Made by a program: the position numbers and the translations under genes. Shown piece after piece: positions 36,562-45,900 of a DNA stretch of 64,000 nt; the first letter of the stretch is position 1; the number at the start of each line of letters is the position of its first letter. The notes under the pieces are model-generated. The model saw nothing but the letters and a program-made list of their open reading frames with translations, was not told the DNA's origin and did not search any database. This DNA is from Tengunoibacter tsumagoiensis (GTDB lineage Bacteria > Chloroflexota > Ktedonobacteria > Ktedonobacterales > Ktedonobacteraceae), in NCBI RefSeq assembly GCF_003967535.1, contig NZ_BIFR01000001.1, positions 1,673,001 to 1,737,000 on the forward strand. The letters are read 5' to 3'.

Positions 36562-36609
36562 GCATACTCAGAGCCCCTGCACCAGATGGTGCGGGGGCTC
36601 TGAGTATGC
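36562..36609. terminator. Long hairpin between carB and the glycosyltransferase operon
   Basis: A 22-bp stem with one G-T pair (GCATACTCAGAGCCCCTGCACC with its complement) and an AGAT loop separates convergent genes. There is no T tract on the plus strand and only a broken one on the minus strand, so it may act as a bidirectional roadblock or RNA 3' end. Confidence 0.7.
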
Positions 36610-36624
36610 CTGTGAAGAACACAC

Positions 36625-37740
36625 TTATGCTTTGAGCATCTCGCAATAGGCATCATAGGTCTGACGGGCGATCTGAGTCTGAGTATAATTCTCAATCACT
36701 CGCTGGCGACCTTTGCGAGCCAGTTCAGCGGCGAGCTCTGGATCATCCATTAGTTTCTTAATGGCAACACTCAATTGTTGAGCATTCCCTTCAGGAAAGA
36801 TCAGGCCTGCATCCCCAATCACATAGGGAATCTCGCCGCTATTGGAGCCAATAACGGGCGTCTCACACGACATACATTCGGCCAGAATGCGGCCAAATTG
36901 CTCAATCCAGTTGGGGCGACTGAGTGAGGGAAGAATATGGGCATCCAACTGCTGAATCTCGTTGACCACCTCATAGCTTGGCACATTCTCTTTAAAGGTC
37001 ACGCGCTCAGTCACACCCAGGCGCTGAGCCTGTTCCTCAAGGATACTGCGCATCGGGCCATGCCCAACAAAGACCGCACGACAATTCGCTGGTAGCAGAC
37101 TGAGAGCCTCAACGATCAGCGTCAGACCCTTCTCCTCTTTTAAGCGACCGATAAAGCCCACGGTAAACGGATCAGAAGGCTGTCGTAGAGGACGTGGGGT
37201 GGCGCGCTTATAGATCTCTGTATCAAAACCAAATTGAGGGATAACGCGGATAGGGCCCTGATAGCCCTTCTTTTTGAGCACATCGACGGCGTCCCGATTG
37301 CCCGCGAGAGCCATACTGGCATTGTGATAATTATAGAGCTCGAACTGGCGGAACGGAGGAGGATATTTACGGTAGAGATTCTGCCATGTAAAGAACAGAG
37401 CTTTGGCCTTAAGCTGTTTACTCAGGCGCATCGCCTGCCAGGTCGCGAGATTATAAGGCTCCTCATCGATATGAACGATCTCAGGCCGAACTTCACGCAT
37501 AATCTTGCCCAATTCGGGATACGAGTGTAGATGAAAATTGCCATTACGCTTCATCGAAGTTTCAATCATCTGATAGCCTGTTGTATAGAGGCGTTCCAGC
37601 TTCTGTTGACTTCCATCATCGCTGAGCCAGTATGGGGGAGTGACAAGCGTCAGCTCAACACCTGGACATTTCGCAATCTCTTCCAATTTACGTTGTGAAG
37701 TACCAGCCACCAGGGCTTTTGAAAGCATCAAGACGCGCAT
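36625..37740 (-). CDS. GT4-type glycosyltransferase
   Basis: The 371-residue GT-B protein has an N-terminal Rossmann half starting M-R-V-L-M-L-S-K and a C-terminal glycosyltransferase group 1 domain with F-I-G-R-L-K-E-E-K-G-L (donor-side loop) and the E-x7-E region E-C-M-S-C-E-T-P-V-I-G-S. No membrane helix is present. The nucleotide-sugar donor and acceptor cannot be read from sequence. It is the last gene of an operon of three such enzymes, so it probably acts in assembly of an extracellular or lipid-linked glycan. Its ribosome site lies inside a duplicated segment (see repeat at 37743). Confidence 0.92.
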   Translation of the reverse strand: MRVLMLSKALVAGTSQRKLEEIAKCPGVELTLVTPPYWLSDDGSQQKLERLYTTGYQMIETSMKRNGNFHLHSYPELGKIMREVRPEIVHIDEEPYNLATWQAMRLSKQLKAKALFFTWQNLYRKYPPPFRQFELYNYHNASMALAGNRDAVDVLKKKGYQGPIRVIPQFGFDTEIYKRATPRPLRQPSDPFTVGFIGRLKEEKGLTLIVEALSLLPANCRAVFVGHGPMRSILEEQAQRLGVTERVTFKENVPSYEVVNEIQQLDAHILPSLSRPNWIEQFGRILAECMSCETPVIGSNSGEIPYVIGDAGLIFPEGNAQQLSVAIKKLMDDPELAAELARKGRQRVIENYTQTQIARQTYDAYCEMLKA

Positions 37741-37742
37741 CG

Positions 37743-37797
37743 TATAGTTTCCTTTTTGCTAGAACCTGTTCTTATGGTTTCCTTTTTGCCAGAACCT
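37743..37797. repeat. 25-bp direct duplication creating a ribosome site
   Basis: Two 25-nt copies (37743-37767 and 37773-37797, 30 nt apart, two mismatches) contain GTTTCCTTTTTGC and AGAACCT. The second copy is the 3' end of the upstream glycosyltransferase gene. The first copy is non-coding and supplies AAAGGAAA before the ATG of the next gene. Confidence 0.85.
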
Positions 37798-38926
37798 CTT
37801 CATAGACGGCCAGAGTCTCTTGAGCAGCCTTGCGCCAGCTAAACTGTCTGGCACGTGCCAGCGAACGTTCTTTCAGATCAGCAGCTAGCAGTGGATCAGT
37901 GAGCACACGTGCCATAGCTTCGGAAAGGGCCCGTGTATTCTCAGGATCAACCATTAAAGCAGCATCTCCCACCACTTCTGGTAGCGAAGTACGATTCGAA
38001 CAGACCACAGGTGCGCCACAACTCATGGCCTCCAGAGGCGTCAGACCAAAGCCCTCATAGAGCGAAGGGAAGACAAAGAGGCTGGCACCACTATAGATAG
38101 CAGGCTTATCGGCATCCTCTACAAAACGATACATAATCTGGCCGCTCATACCGAGATCTGCCGCAACCGGTCGTGGATCAGGAAACAGGAGACCTTGTTG
38201 TTTGTCAGGATTGCCAGAGATCAGGAGTTGAAGCTGTGGATCGCCAATCTGAGCATGTAAGTGAGCGAAGGCGCGCACAAGCTGTGGAACATTTTTGCGC
38301 TGATCCAGGCCACCTAAATAAAAGATATAGCGTTCACCCAGGCCATAGCGAGCGCGGGCTGCGGCCAGTTGTTCTGCATCAGTGACTGGAGTATACTCGT
38401 CGCCAGCCGCCTCATAAATCACGCGAATGCGTTCAGGATTGATCGAGAGCGATTCTACCAGATCCTTTTTAGCATGTTCAGAGACAGTAATAATGCGGTC
38501 GATGCGGTGGGCGGCCTGTGCCACCAGACTCATATAGGTCTTAATCTTGCGATTGGGTCGATACGCCTCCAATCGCAGAGGGATAGCGTCATGAATTGTC
38601 GCCACCGTTGGAGTACGTGGAAGCAAGGGGGGAGCAAAATAAGGAACATGGTAGAGATCCACTTCCGCCTTGCGTGCCGCTGCGGGAGCAGTAAACTGTT
38701 CCCACACCACCTTCTCAACATTCTCATTCCGGCTCATCAGACCAGGCAACGAACTCACATAGTAGGGAAATGGCAGGGTCGTTGCCAGTGGAACTGGTCG
38801 CGAGCCCAGCAGCACATAGTCGTTCTGCTGATCAATCTGTCTGAACGCATCCAGGAGATGAAGCATATATTGGCCGCTACCATTGGTTGGAAATTGTAGA
38901 AATTGCGCGTTGATCCCAATTTTCAC
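37772..38926 (-). CDS. GT4-type glycosyltransferase
   Basis: The 384-residue GT-B protein starts [10 protein letters not shown], has A-T-I-H-D-A-I-P-L in the N-terminal half and Y-L-G-G-L-D-Q-R-K-N-V, F-P-S-L-Y-E-G-F-G-L-T-P-L-E-A-M-S-C-G in the C-terminal half. This pattern is shared with mannosyl- or related transferases that elongate surface polysaccharides. It overlaps the preceding gene by 4 nt (ATGA), so the two are coupled. Substrate is unknown. Confidence 0.93.
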   Translation of the reverse strand: MKIGINAQFLQFPTNGSGQYMLHLLDAFRQIDQQNDYVLLGSRPVPLATTLPFPYYVSSLPGLMSRNENVEKVVWEQFTAPAAARKAEVDLYHVPYFAPPLLPRTPTVATIHDAIPLRLEAYRPNRKIKTYMSLVAQAAHRIDRIITVSEHAKKDLVESLSINPERIRVIYEAAGDEYTPVTDAEQLAAARARYGLGERYIFYLGGLDQRKNVPQLVRAFAHLHAQIGDPQLQLLISGNPDKQQGLLFPDPRPVAADLGMSGQIMYRFVEDADKPAIYSGASLFVFPSLYEGFGLTPLEAMSCGAPVVCSNRTSLPEVVGDAALMVDPENTRALSEAMARVLTDPLLAADLKERSLARARQFSWRKAAQETLAVYEEVLAKRKP

Positions 38927-40095
38927 AGAAATGCCCCCTCGTTAGAAAAATCAGTCTGCCCCTGATAGAGCTGCTGATACGTTTTCAGCAGCCGTTCAGC
39001 GGACTTCTCCCAGGTATACTTCTGGACATGGGAATAGCCCTTCTGTTGCAGATCTGCGTGTAGTATTTCATCACCGAGGACCTGGAGCATAGATGACGCA
39101 ATGGCATCAGTATCATAAGGATTGACCAGGAGAGCGGCATCCCCCACCACTTCAGGTAAAGAAGAGAGATTGGAGGTGATAACCGGTGCCCCACAGGCCA
39201 TTGCCTCAAGAGGAGGAATCCCAAACCCCTCAAAGAAAGAAGGGAAGACAAAGAGATCAGCCATACTATACAGCGTTACCAGTTCAAGCTCACTCACACG
39301 GCCGAGAAAGCGCACCTTTTCTTCTAACTGGAGCTTTGCCACCAATTGGCGCGTCTCTTCATAGAGCCAGCCCTCTCCCCCGGCGATTGCCAGCATAGCA
39401 GGGCCATGTTTTTGTTTTTGAGCCTGATAGAAAGCATTGATCAGACCGACATGATTTTTGCGTGGTTCCTGGGTCCCAACAGCCAGCACGAGAGGCGACT
39501 GCAGACCAAACTTGTGTCGTGTAGCATTGAGAATCAAAGGATCAGTAATACGGCGAAACGTCCGTAGATTGACCCCATTGGGGATGACCACCAGCTTTTC
39601 CGGAGGAGTTTGAAAGTGTTTAATCAGCGTGCGCCCCACCTCATGAGAGACAGTGGTCACCACATCGGCCTGTGCTACGGCCTGTGGGACCACCTTACGT
39701 AGATAGGCAGCGAGAGACGGAACAGCATATTCAGGATGTTCTAAGAAGGCCAGATCATGGATCGTCACGACCTTGCGCACATGTTTGGGAAGAGGAGGAA
39801 GAGTAAAGTCGGGTCCATGATAGATATCTGTTGCCCCCGAGAAGAGCGTAGCAGGCAAAGGCGTGCGCCATCGATACCACAAAATATTGAGATAGCGGTC
39901 TGGAATCAACATGTTCCGGCTCCGTATATGCTCCCCCTGAGGAAAAGGACGATCCCCAGACGGGCGTCCACTGGCCAGAAGCGTATATTGATTTGTAGTA
40001 TCCAGCGCCAGCGTAGCAGCAACCAGACTGCGTACATAGGCACCGATGCCTGCCCCCTGACGAATAGCTGCTGTGTAGTCAATCGCGATACGCAT
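38923..40095 (-). CDS. GT4-type glycosyltransferase
   Basis: The protein is about 390 residues, a clear relative of the next gene in the operon (shared [31 protein letters not shown]). ATG 40095 ([10 protein letters not shown]) is chosen because AAAGGGA lies upstream; an in-frame ATG at 40137 would overlap the HIT gene. The pair probably arose by duplication and may add successive sugars. Confidence 0.93.
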   Translation of the reverse strand: MRIAIDYTAAIRQGAGIGAYVRSLVAATLALDTTNQYTLLASGRPSGDRPFPQGEHIRSRNMLIPDRYLNILWYRWRTPLPATLFSGATDIYHGPDFTLPPLPKHVRKVVTIHDLAFLEHPEYAVPSLAAYLRKVVPQAVAQADVVTTVSHEVGRTLIKHFQTPPEKLVVIPNGVNLRTFRRITDPLILNATRHKFGLQSPLVLAVGTQEPRKNHVGLINAFYQAQKQKHGPAMLAIAGGEGWLYEETRQLVAKLQLEEKVRFLGRVSELELVTLYSMADLFVFPSFFEGFGIPPLEAMACGAPVITSNLSSLPEVVGDAALLVNPYDTDAIASSMLQVLGDEILHADLQQKGYSHVQKYTWEKSAERLLKTYQQLYQGQTDFSNEGAFL

Positions 40096-40105
40096 GAAAG
40101 TCCCT

Positions 40106-40480
40106 TTATGCTTCTTCTCTTCCAGGTTGATGTGCACTTCCTAACCAGCCAGTGAGCTGTTCGCCACCGAGGAGATGAAAGTGTAGATGGAAGACCGATT
40201 GAGTGGCATCGGGACCCGAATTGGTCACCAGGCGATAGCCATGTTCAAGACCGAGGTCGCGAGCAACCTGTTGAGCGGCGGTCAAGATCCACACCAGGAT
40301 CTCACTATCTTCTGGCTTAAGATCAGCGAGAGAAGCCGAGAGATGCCGTTTAGGAATAAAAACGATGTGTTCTCTGGCCTGTTTGTTGATATCGCGAAAG
40401 GCCATCACCTCATCATCCTGATAGACGATAGTGCCAGGAATCTTGCCCGCTGCAATCTGGCAAAAGATACAATTGTCCAT
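40106..40480 (-). CDS. HIT-family nucleotide hydrolase
   Basis: The 124-residue protein of the Hint branch has the His triad H98-L-H100-F-H102 followed by L-L-G-G. N-terminal C-I-F-C and later D-I-N-K-Q-A-R-E-H match the family. Hint enzymes hydrolyse AMP-lysine or other nucleoside phosphoramidates. ATG 40480 is chosen over an upstream in-frame start (40519) because AGAGGGA is 9 nt before it and homologs start at M-x-x-C-I-F-C. It ends 10 nt before the first glycosyltransferase, so it probably leads that operon. Confidence 0.94.
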   Translation of the reverse strand: MDNCIFCQIAAGKIPGTIVYQDDEVMAFRDINKQAREHIVFIPKRHLSASLADLKPEDSEILVWILTAAQQVARDLGLEHGYRLVTNSGPDATQSVFHLHFHLLGGEQLTGWLGSAHQPGREEA

Positions 40481-40497
40481 AAAAAAAATCCCTCTAT

Positions 40498-40530
40498 AAC
40501 GAGGTGAATTATCTATCAATTCACCTCGTT
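40498..40530 (-). promoter_or_regulatory. 13-bp inverted repeat upstream of the HIT gene
   Basis: AACGAGGTGAATT and AATTCACCTCGTT are separated by 7 nt. On the minus strand the hairpin is followed by TATAGAGGGA (ribosome site), a run of eight T and then the ATG. It could be a weak terminator for the upstream gene or a translational control hairpin. Confidence 0.5.
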
Positions 40531-40570
40531 TGGCTAGTTATTGACGATGGAAGATGACTAATGTCTTACT

Positions 40571-41746
40571 TTAATCAGCCGTACGCGTCCTTTCTTCAAG
40601 GGTTGAAGGAACCAGAGTGCCCTGACTCTCTGTGGGAGATGCAGGAGACAACTGGCTTTCAGAGAAAGGAAGCGACTCCTGAGCAGGCTGCGAATGTGAG
40701 TCAGAGTGCTCTGCAGGTTTGAATTTTTTCACCATCTCTTCGCCATGGACGGTTGGGTCATTGTATTGAGGAAGATTCATTTCAGTGCGAATCGTCTTAA
40801 TTGCTTGATAGACGGTTCCGGGCTTTAATTCAAGGGCATCAGCAAGCAATTTATGGACTCCTACAGGAGGGATTGGGAGATAAGGAAGATAGGTTGCCTT
40901 AATCCTGTCCAGTTCTTCGCTACTTCCTTTATATGTCTGAAGCTCCCACCAGCTAGGAATCTGTTCACGATCTCGCAGATCCTTAATAATTTTTTTGACG
41001 GCCTTTTTGGGAATGCCGACCTCTTGAGCGATCTGAGTACGGATACCATCGAACTCAGTTGGTTGAGCTAAGATTTGATACCGTTCCTCAACCTGATGGA
41101 TCTGCTCTGGTGTGGGTACAAATGGAGGAGGAGGGAGTATTTTCTCGCGTTTGGGTTTGGGAGCAGGAGCTGGCCTTGGCCCCTTTGGTCTGGGTTTCCC
41201 TTTGAACCCCCCGCGAGCCCCCTCTTTCTGCCATGGTTTTGCAGGCCGTGGACCCTGTCCAGGAGTGCCCTGCATTGGTGGACGAGGCTGCTGGGGACGT
41301 TGTCCCAGATTGGGTGATAGGCGTGCATCACCAGTAATCTGGTAAGCTCCCGGACCCCGGCTGGGCCCTCGAGCCGCAGGTGGTGCAACTTGTGGTCCGC
41401 GCATACCATCGTTTTGAGAGTCTCTCCGCTGCTCCCGTGCCCGAGGTGGTGTCGAGACTTTTGGTCGAGGTGGTGGCTCTGGCTCAGCGATCTTCACATC
41501 ATTTAGTTGATCTAACCAGGAATTCGTGCCACCCTGTTGGGTAGCCTTAGGCCTGGGCGCAGCAGCAGGCTTCGGTTGAACAGGGCTTGCTACTGGAGCA
41601 GGTCGAGTAGCAACCGGTGGCGTATTCTTTGCCGCTTGTTTTTCTTTTCTGGCTTTCTGCGTACAATCGGGACAAGTGACTTCTTTAGCATTTGCCGACT
41701 GAAACCACTTGCCGCAGGTAACGCAGCGCATCTTGATCTTACTCAT
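40571..41746 (-). CDS. Zinc-ribbon protein with HTH-like C-terminal domain, unknown
   Basis: The protein is about 391 residues. An N-terminal zinc ribbon (C8, C11, C25, C28) is followed by a long Pro/Ala/Arg-rich disordered region (about 30-210). The C-terminal part (about 215-345) has two repeated helical units. Each has an A-x-E-[VL]-G/A-L-x3-x-V-x-x-x-I-K pattern that looks helix-turn-helix-like: E-V-G-I-P-K-K-A-V-K-K-I-I-K and A-L-E-L-K-P-G-T-V-Y-Q-A-I-K. A polar tail ends it. It may bind DNA or RNA. ATG 41746 is used because GGGGAG is 8 nt upstream. No family was recognised. Confidence 0.75.
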   Translation of the reverse strand: MSKIKMRCVTCGKWFQSANAKEVTCPDCTQKARKEKQAAKNTPPVATRPAPVASPVQPKPAAAPRPKATQQGGTNSWLDQLNDVKIAEPEPPPRPKVSTPPRAREQRRDSQNDGMRGPQVAPPAARGPSRGPGAYQITGDARLSPNLGQRPQQPRPPMQGTPGQGPRPAKPWQKEGARGGFKGKPRPKGPRPAPAPKPKREKILPPPPFVPTPEQIHQVEERYQILAQPTEFDGIRTQIAQEVGIPKKAVKKIIKDLRDREQIPSWWELQTYKGSSEELDRIKATYLPYLPIPPVGVHKLLADALELKPGTVYQAIKTIRTEMNLPQYNDPTVHGEEMVKKFKPAEHSDSHSQPAQESLPFSESQLSPASPTESQGTLVPSTLEERTRTAD

Positions 41747-42135
41747 GCGCGAACTCCCCTGTATCATCTATTCATCTGATCTATTATCAGCGTCGGAATG
41801 CGTTAATAGTATATCAGGTTGTACCACGTCTGTCACCAAATTTAGTGGAGGATGAGCAGCGAATTTGGAGAAAGGTGAGAAATGGACATGTCCATTCATC
41901 GCAGATGTGGAGGGGATTTGCAGGCTTTATTGGCTGTGGTTATAATAAAGAAAAGGCTCTTTAAATAATAATATGTCATCTTCCATTTAAAATATATAGA
42001 TGTGCGATTTGACGGACTGGTTAATATATAAGAGGTAGTAAGTTTTTCCATCGAGTCATCTAGGAGAAACAATCCTACGTATTAAATTGCCTGTAACTCA
42101 TTCTGCGTTATACGTTTTGAAAGGGACATATTGGT
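41747..42135. other. Divergent intergenic region with a 16-bp palindrome
   Basis: No gene was found in this AT-rich gap between divergent genes. AATGGACATGTCCATT at 41881-41896 is a perfect palindrome and could be an operator for one of the flanking genes. Confidence 0.4.
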
Positions 42136-42822
42136 ATGCTTAACGAAGATTTGACGACTCAGAGCTTCAACCGTCGCGGGTTTTTGAAGGCTTCTGTAGC
42201 TGGTATGGCCAGTGTTGCTGCGACGGTAGCCACAGCTTCTCTGGTTGGCGCTGCTCCTGCTGATCTGTTTTCCTCAACTTCTGGTAGTATTGCGCCGGTA
42301 AAACGTTATTATAATACTTCTACCGGAAAGCACTTTTTCACGCTCAATCCATCACGGTTTGGGAATCTGCTCGATGGCTATTCGCTAGAAGATTCGTCGG
42401 CCTTCTATGTATTGACTTCATCCTCTGTGCCTGAGTCCGCCTTCAATACACCTTTTACTTCTTCAAGCAAGAAGAAGAAAAAGAAGACCAAGTATACGGC
42501 TGAGCAGTTCTATTGTTTCACCAATGCACCTTATGGTGATCCATTCAATGCCCCTGATCGCTCGAAGGTAGATTACCTGTTTACGACCAATGATAGCGCG
42601 GAGGGTGCCAATTATGGTCGTTTCTCACAGAACGATCTTGGATTTGTCTTTGATATCGAGTACCATCCTCCATACACAGTGCCGTTGTTCCGCTTCTACA
42701 ATGGCACGATTGGCGAGCACTTCTATACCGCTTCCTATAGCGAGTATCAGAATATCAGAGCTTATCTGCCTTCCTACACCTATGAAGGCGTAGCTGCCTA
42801 TGTGTATAGTGCAAACTTCTAG
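42136..42822 (+). CDS. Tat-exported protein with DUF5648-like repeats
   Basis: The 228-residue protein has a twin-arginine signal: N-R-R-G-F-L-K (12-18), then a hydrophobic Ala/Val stretch and a likely A-x-A cleavage near residue 40. The mature part carries repeats centred on R-Y-Y-N-T-S-T-G-K-H-F-F-T and R-F-Y-N-G-T-I-G-E-H-F-Y-T, the pattern of DUF5648, a beta-propeller-like domain seen in secreted proteins. A run of six lysines (about residue 112-117) lies in a Ser-rich loop between repeats. Export in folded form is implied by the Tat signal. Function is unknown, possibly cell-surface binding. Confidence 0.85.
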   Translation: MLNEDLTTQSFNRRGFLKASVAGMASVAATVATASLVGAAPADLFSSTSGSIAPVKRYYNTSTGKHFFTLNPSRFGNLLDGYSLEDSSAFYVLTSSSVPESAFNTPFTSSSKKKKKKTKYTAEQFYCFTNAPYGDPFNAPDRSKVDYLFTTNDSAEGANYGRFSQNDLGFVFDIEYHPPYTVPLFRFYNGTIGEHFYTASYSEYQNIRAYLPSYTYEGVAAYVYSANF

Positions 42823-42972
42823 GTTCCTGATAAGCTAAGTTTGCCATAACTTTGTCGAGGCCATCTTTAGCCAATCTCTTCTTTTCTGATGCCGTTCTCT
42901 GTGAGAGAATGTTCTTGGGATGGAGGATTGGCATAGAGATGGCCCCTCAGTATGCAGTGCCAGGCCCTTATA

Positions 42973-45900
42973 CTAGAATGCGGGCCTGTCTTCTGCAAAG
43001 AAGCGATCGACATCGCGTATGTTTGATGTACGGCGGGCTGGTGGCATGGCATCCAGCACCTGACGTCCATAACCTTTGGTATGGAGGCGTGTATCTAAAA
43101 TGGCCATGACTCCACGATCCTCGCGCGTTCTGAGCAGGCGTCCAATACCTTGTTTCAGGCGGAGCACGGCCTGGGGAAGGACATAGGTTCCGAACCAGTT
43201 CTCGCCTGCGGCCTTCATCTGCGCCACGCGGGCCTCATGGACGGGATCATCGGGCGGATCAAAGGGCAGTTTATCAATGACCACGAGGGAAAGAGCATCG
43301 CCAGCGATATCCACGCCCTCCCAGAAGCTTTTTAATCCAAACAGCACCGCCCCCTCTTCCTGACGGAAGCGCTTTGTCAGCTCCAGGCGGGTCATATCGC
43401 CCTGTTTGAGGAGTGGGTAGGGGAGATGGGGAGACATAAGCTCATAGGCTCGATCCATCATACGCTTGCTGGAGAAGAGCAAGAAGGCTCGTCCACGTGA
43501 GATCTTGACCAGTTTGTACATCTCGCGAGCGATATCTAGCATATAGTCATCGGCTCCCTCGCCGAATGTGGGTGGCGGAAGGTGCCGTGGCAGGTAGAGC
43601 AACGAGTTCTGTTCATAGTCAAAGGCCAGTGGAAGGATATGTTCCAGCACGTCTGGTCGCTCTTGTGGGTCCAGTCCGATCCGTTTGCGGAAATAGGCAA
43701 AGTTTGGACCTTTCTCATGCGGCTTGACGGGATTGGGTCCAATGGTTGCCAGGGTTGCAGAGGTGCTGATGACGTTGCACTTATCAAACAGTTTCTCTTT
43801 GAGCCAGGAGGTCACATCCAGGGGGGCTGCCGATGCCTGCAAGACAAAACCTTTGGACGCTGAACCTTCGATTCGTTCTATATAGTAGACAAATTTATCT
43901 GGCGCTGATACAGAGAAGATGGTACGGATATTCTCAGCCAGATTCTGTGTCCGTTTGAGCAGCTTATCGTAGAGTGGAGCCTCTTTCTCGTCCAGGGTTT
44001 TGGGGCGTTGCTTGCGCAGCGAATCCGCCAGATCGGAGATCACGGTCGCCAGGCGCAACCCCTCTTCCATGGGAGCCTCTAGATTGGCGCGACCTTTGAA
44101 GCCAAAGTTTGTGATCTGCTCTAAGCGCGACCACATAAGCATAGCTGTACGCATGGTCTCGTCTTGCAGATGGAGAAGAGTGTGATCCTTCAGCATACGT
44201 TGCGCCAGGAGCGTCTGAATCTGTGCAGGTGCCACACTGATCGTAAACGATCGCGTAGCCTCTTCCTCCAGATGATGGGCCTCATCGAGGACGATAAGAT
44301 CTCGTTCGGGAAGCAAGAAACCGCCCAGGGCCGCATCCAGCAAGAGCAGCGTATGATTGACTACAATGACCTGTGCTCGCTCGGCTCGCTCTCGCATCTT
44401 ATGGACATAGCAATCTTCAAAATAAGCGCATTTATTCCAGGCGCACTGATCGCTATCAGTAGCAACGCGGCTGCGAATATCATTGGGAAGCTGAAAGCCC
44501 AGCGTCTCAAAATCACCATTAAATTTGGAGTCTGGATCGAGCGTCATTTCAAGCAAGCGATTGAAATCGCGATTCTTCGTAAAAAACTGCATCCCTGTCC
44601 GTTCGGACTCTACGCGATCCAGACAGACGTAGTTATTGACTCCCTTGACCAGAGCGGCCTCGAATGGTTTGATATAGCGCTGGACGAAAGGAATATCCTT
44701 ATAGAAGAGCTGTTCTTGCAGCGCCTTATTGGCGGTACTGACAATCGCAACCTCGCCTGAGCGCACGATAGGTACCAGATAGGCCAGCGATTTGCCTGTG
44801 CCTGTACCGGCTTCGATAATCGCTGGCGTGCTTTCGGTAATGGCTCGTGAGATAAGCGAGGCCATCTCCACCTGAGCGGGCCGCTCTTCATAGCCAGGCA
44901 GGCTTTCCGACAGAACACCACCCTGGCGTAGATCGGAGACGACCTTAGACAGAAGTCGCGACTCCCCAAACCCATCGCGCATAGATTCTGGAAAGAGCCT
45001 ATCGTCATCATCATCTTCTAAGAGCGTTCTTCGTTTGCGTGGCTCCTTCACCTTCTCTACCGGCTCATCGGGAATAGGTGTTTGCTCCACATAGTTAGCT
45101 TCAGACTCATGGACAAGAGTGCTCAGACGTGGAGTATTGGGAAGGGCTTTCAGGGAAGGAATTGTAGCTTTTTCTCCTCTGTCCGGTATGACCAGGCGAG
45201 GTGGAGCAGTATTGAGGGGCTCGGGCTCTGCTGGAGCCTCTGGAGTTTCTGGAGCCTCTGATACTTTCGGGAGCACGCGTTTAGCTGGACGGGCTGCTGG
45301 CTGAGGAGTTTTGAACGCAAAGCCCATCAGAGCGCTCAGGTAGTGATCAGAGAAAGCTTGAATATGTGGAAAGCGCTGTTCAGGTTCGAGCGCTAGAGCC
45401 TGGAGCAAGACTTTTTCTACAGCAGGGGAGACAGCAGGATTCAAACTTGTTGGTGGCGTAATCTTTTGGCCCAGTTGAGCCTGCAACAGACCAGCACGTT
45501 CACTGGCCGAATAAGGGCGTCGTCCGCAGAGCCATTCATAGACCATCACAGCCAGCGCATATTGATCGCTAGCGGCACTGACCTCACCCTCCAATTGTTC
45601 AGGAGCCATATAAGGAAGAGCCAGATCAACCTCATCAAGGACAGGAGAAAAGCCTGGAGGCGTCAGCGCAAACTCAGCAAGCAATGTTGTGTTGCGCTCT
45701 CCAACGAGCAGATTGCCAGGATGAAGATTCCCATGAAAAATATTGCGTGCATGAGCATAATGGAGAGCCCCGGCAATAGGAGAGAGAATCTGTTTCACCT
45801 GATCAGGGGCAAGCTGTTCGCCAGCGGGAAACTGCTCACCCAGACTCCTCCAATCCACGTAGTCCATCACCAGATACGCAAAATCGCTAATAAAATTGGC

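Noticed and set aside
40498..40530. Hairpin before the HIT gene as a classical terminator
   Set aside because: The T run comes nine or more bases after the stem and lies between the ribosome site and ATG, so termination is uncertain. It is kept only as a possible regulatory hairpin.
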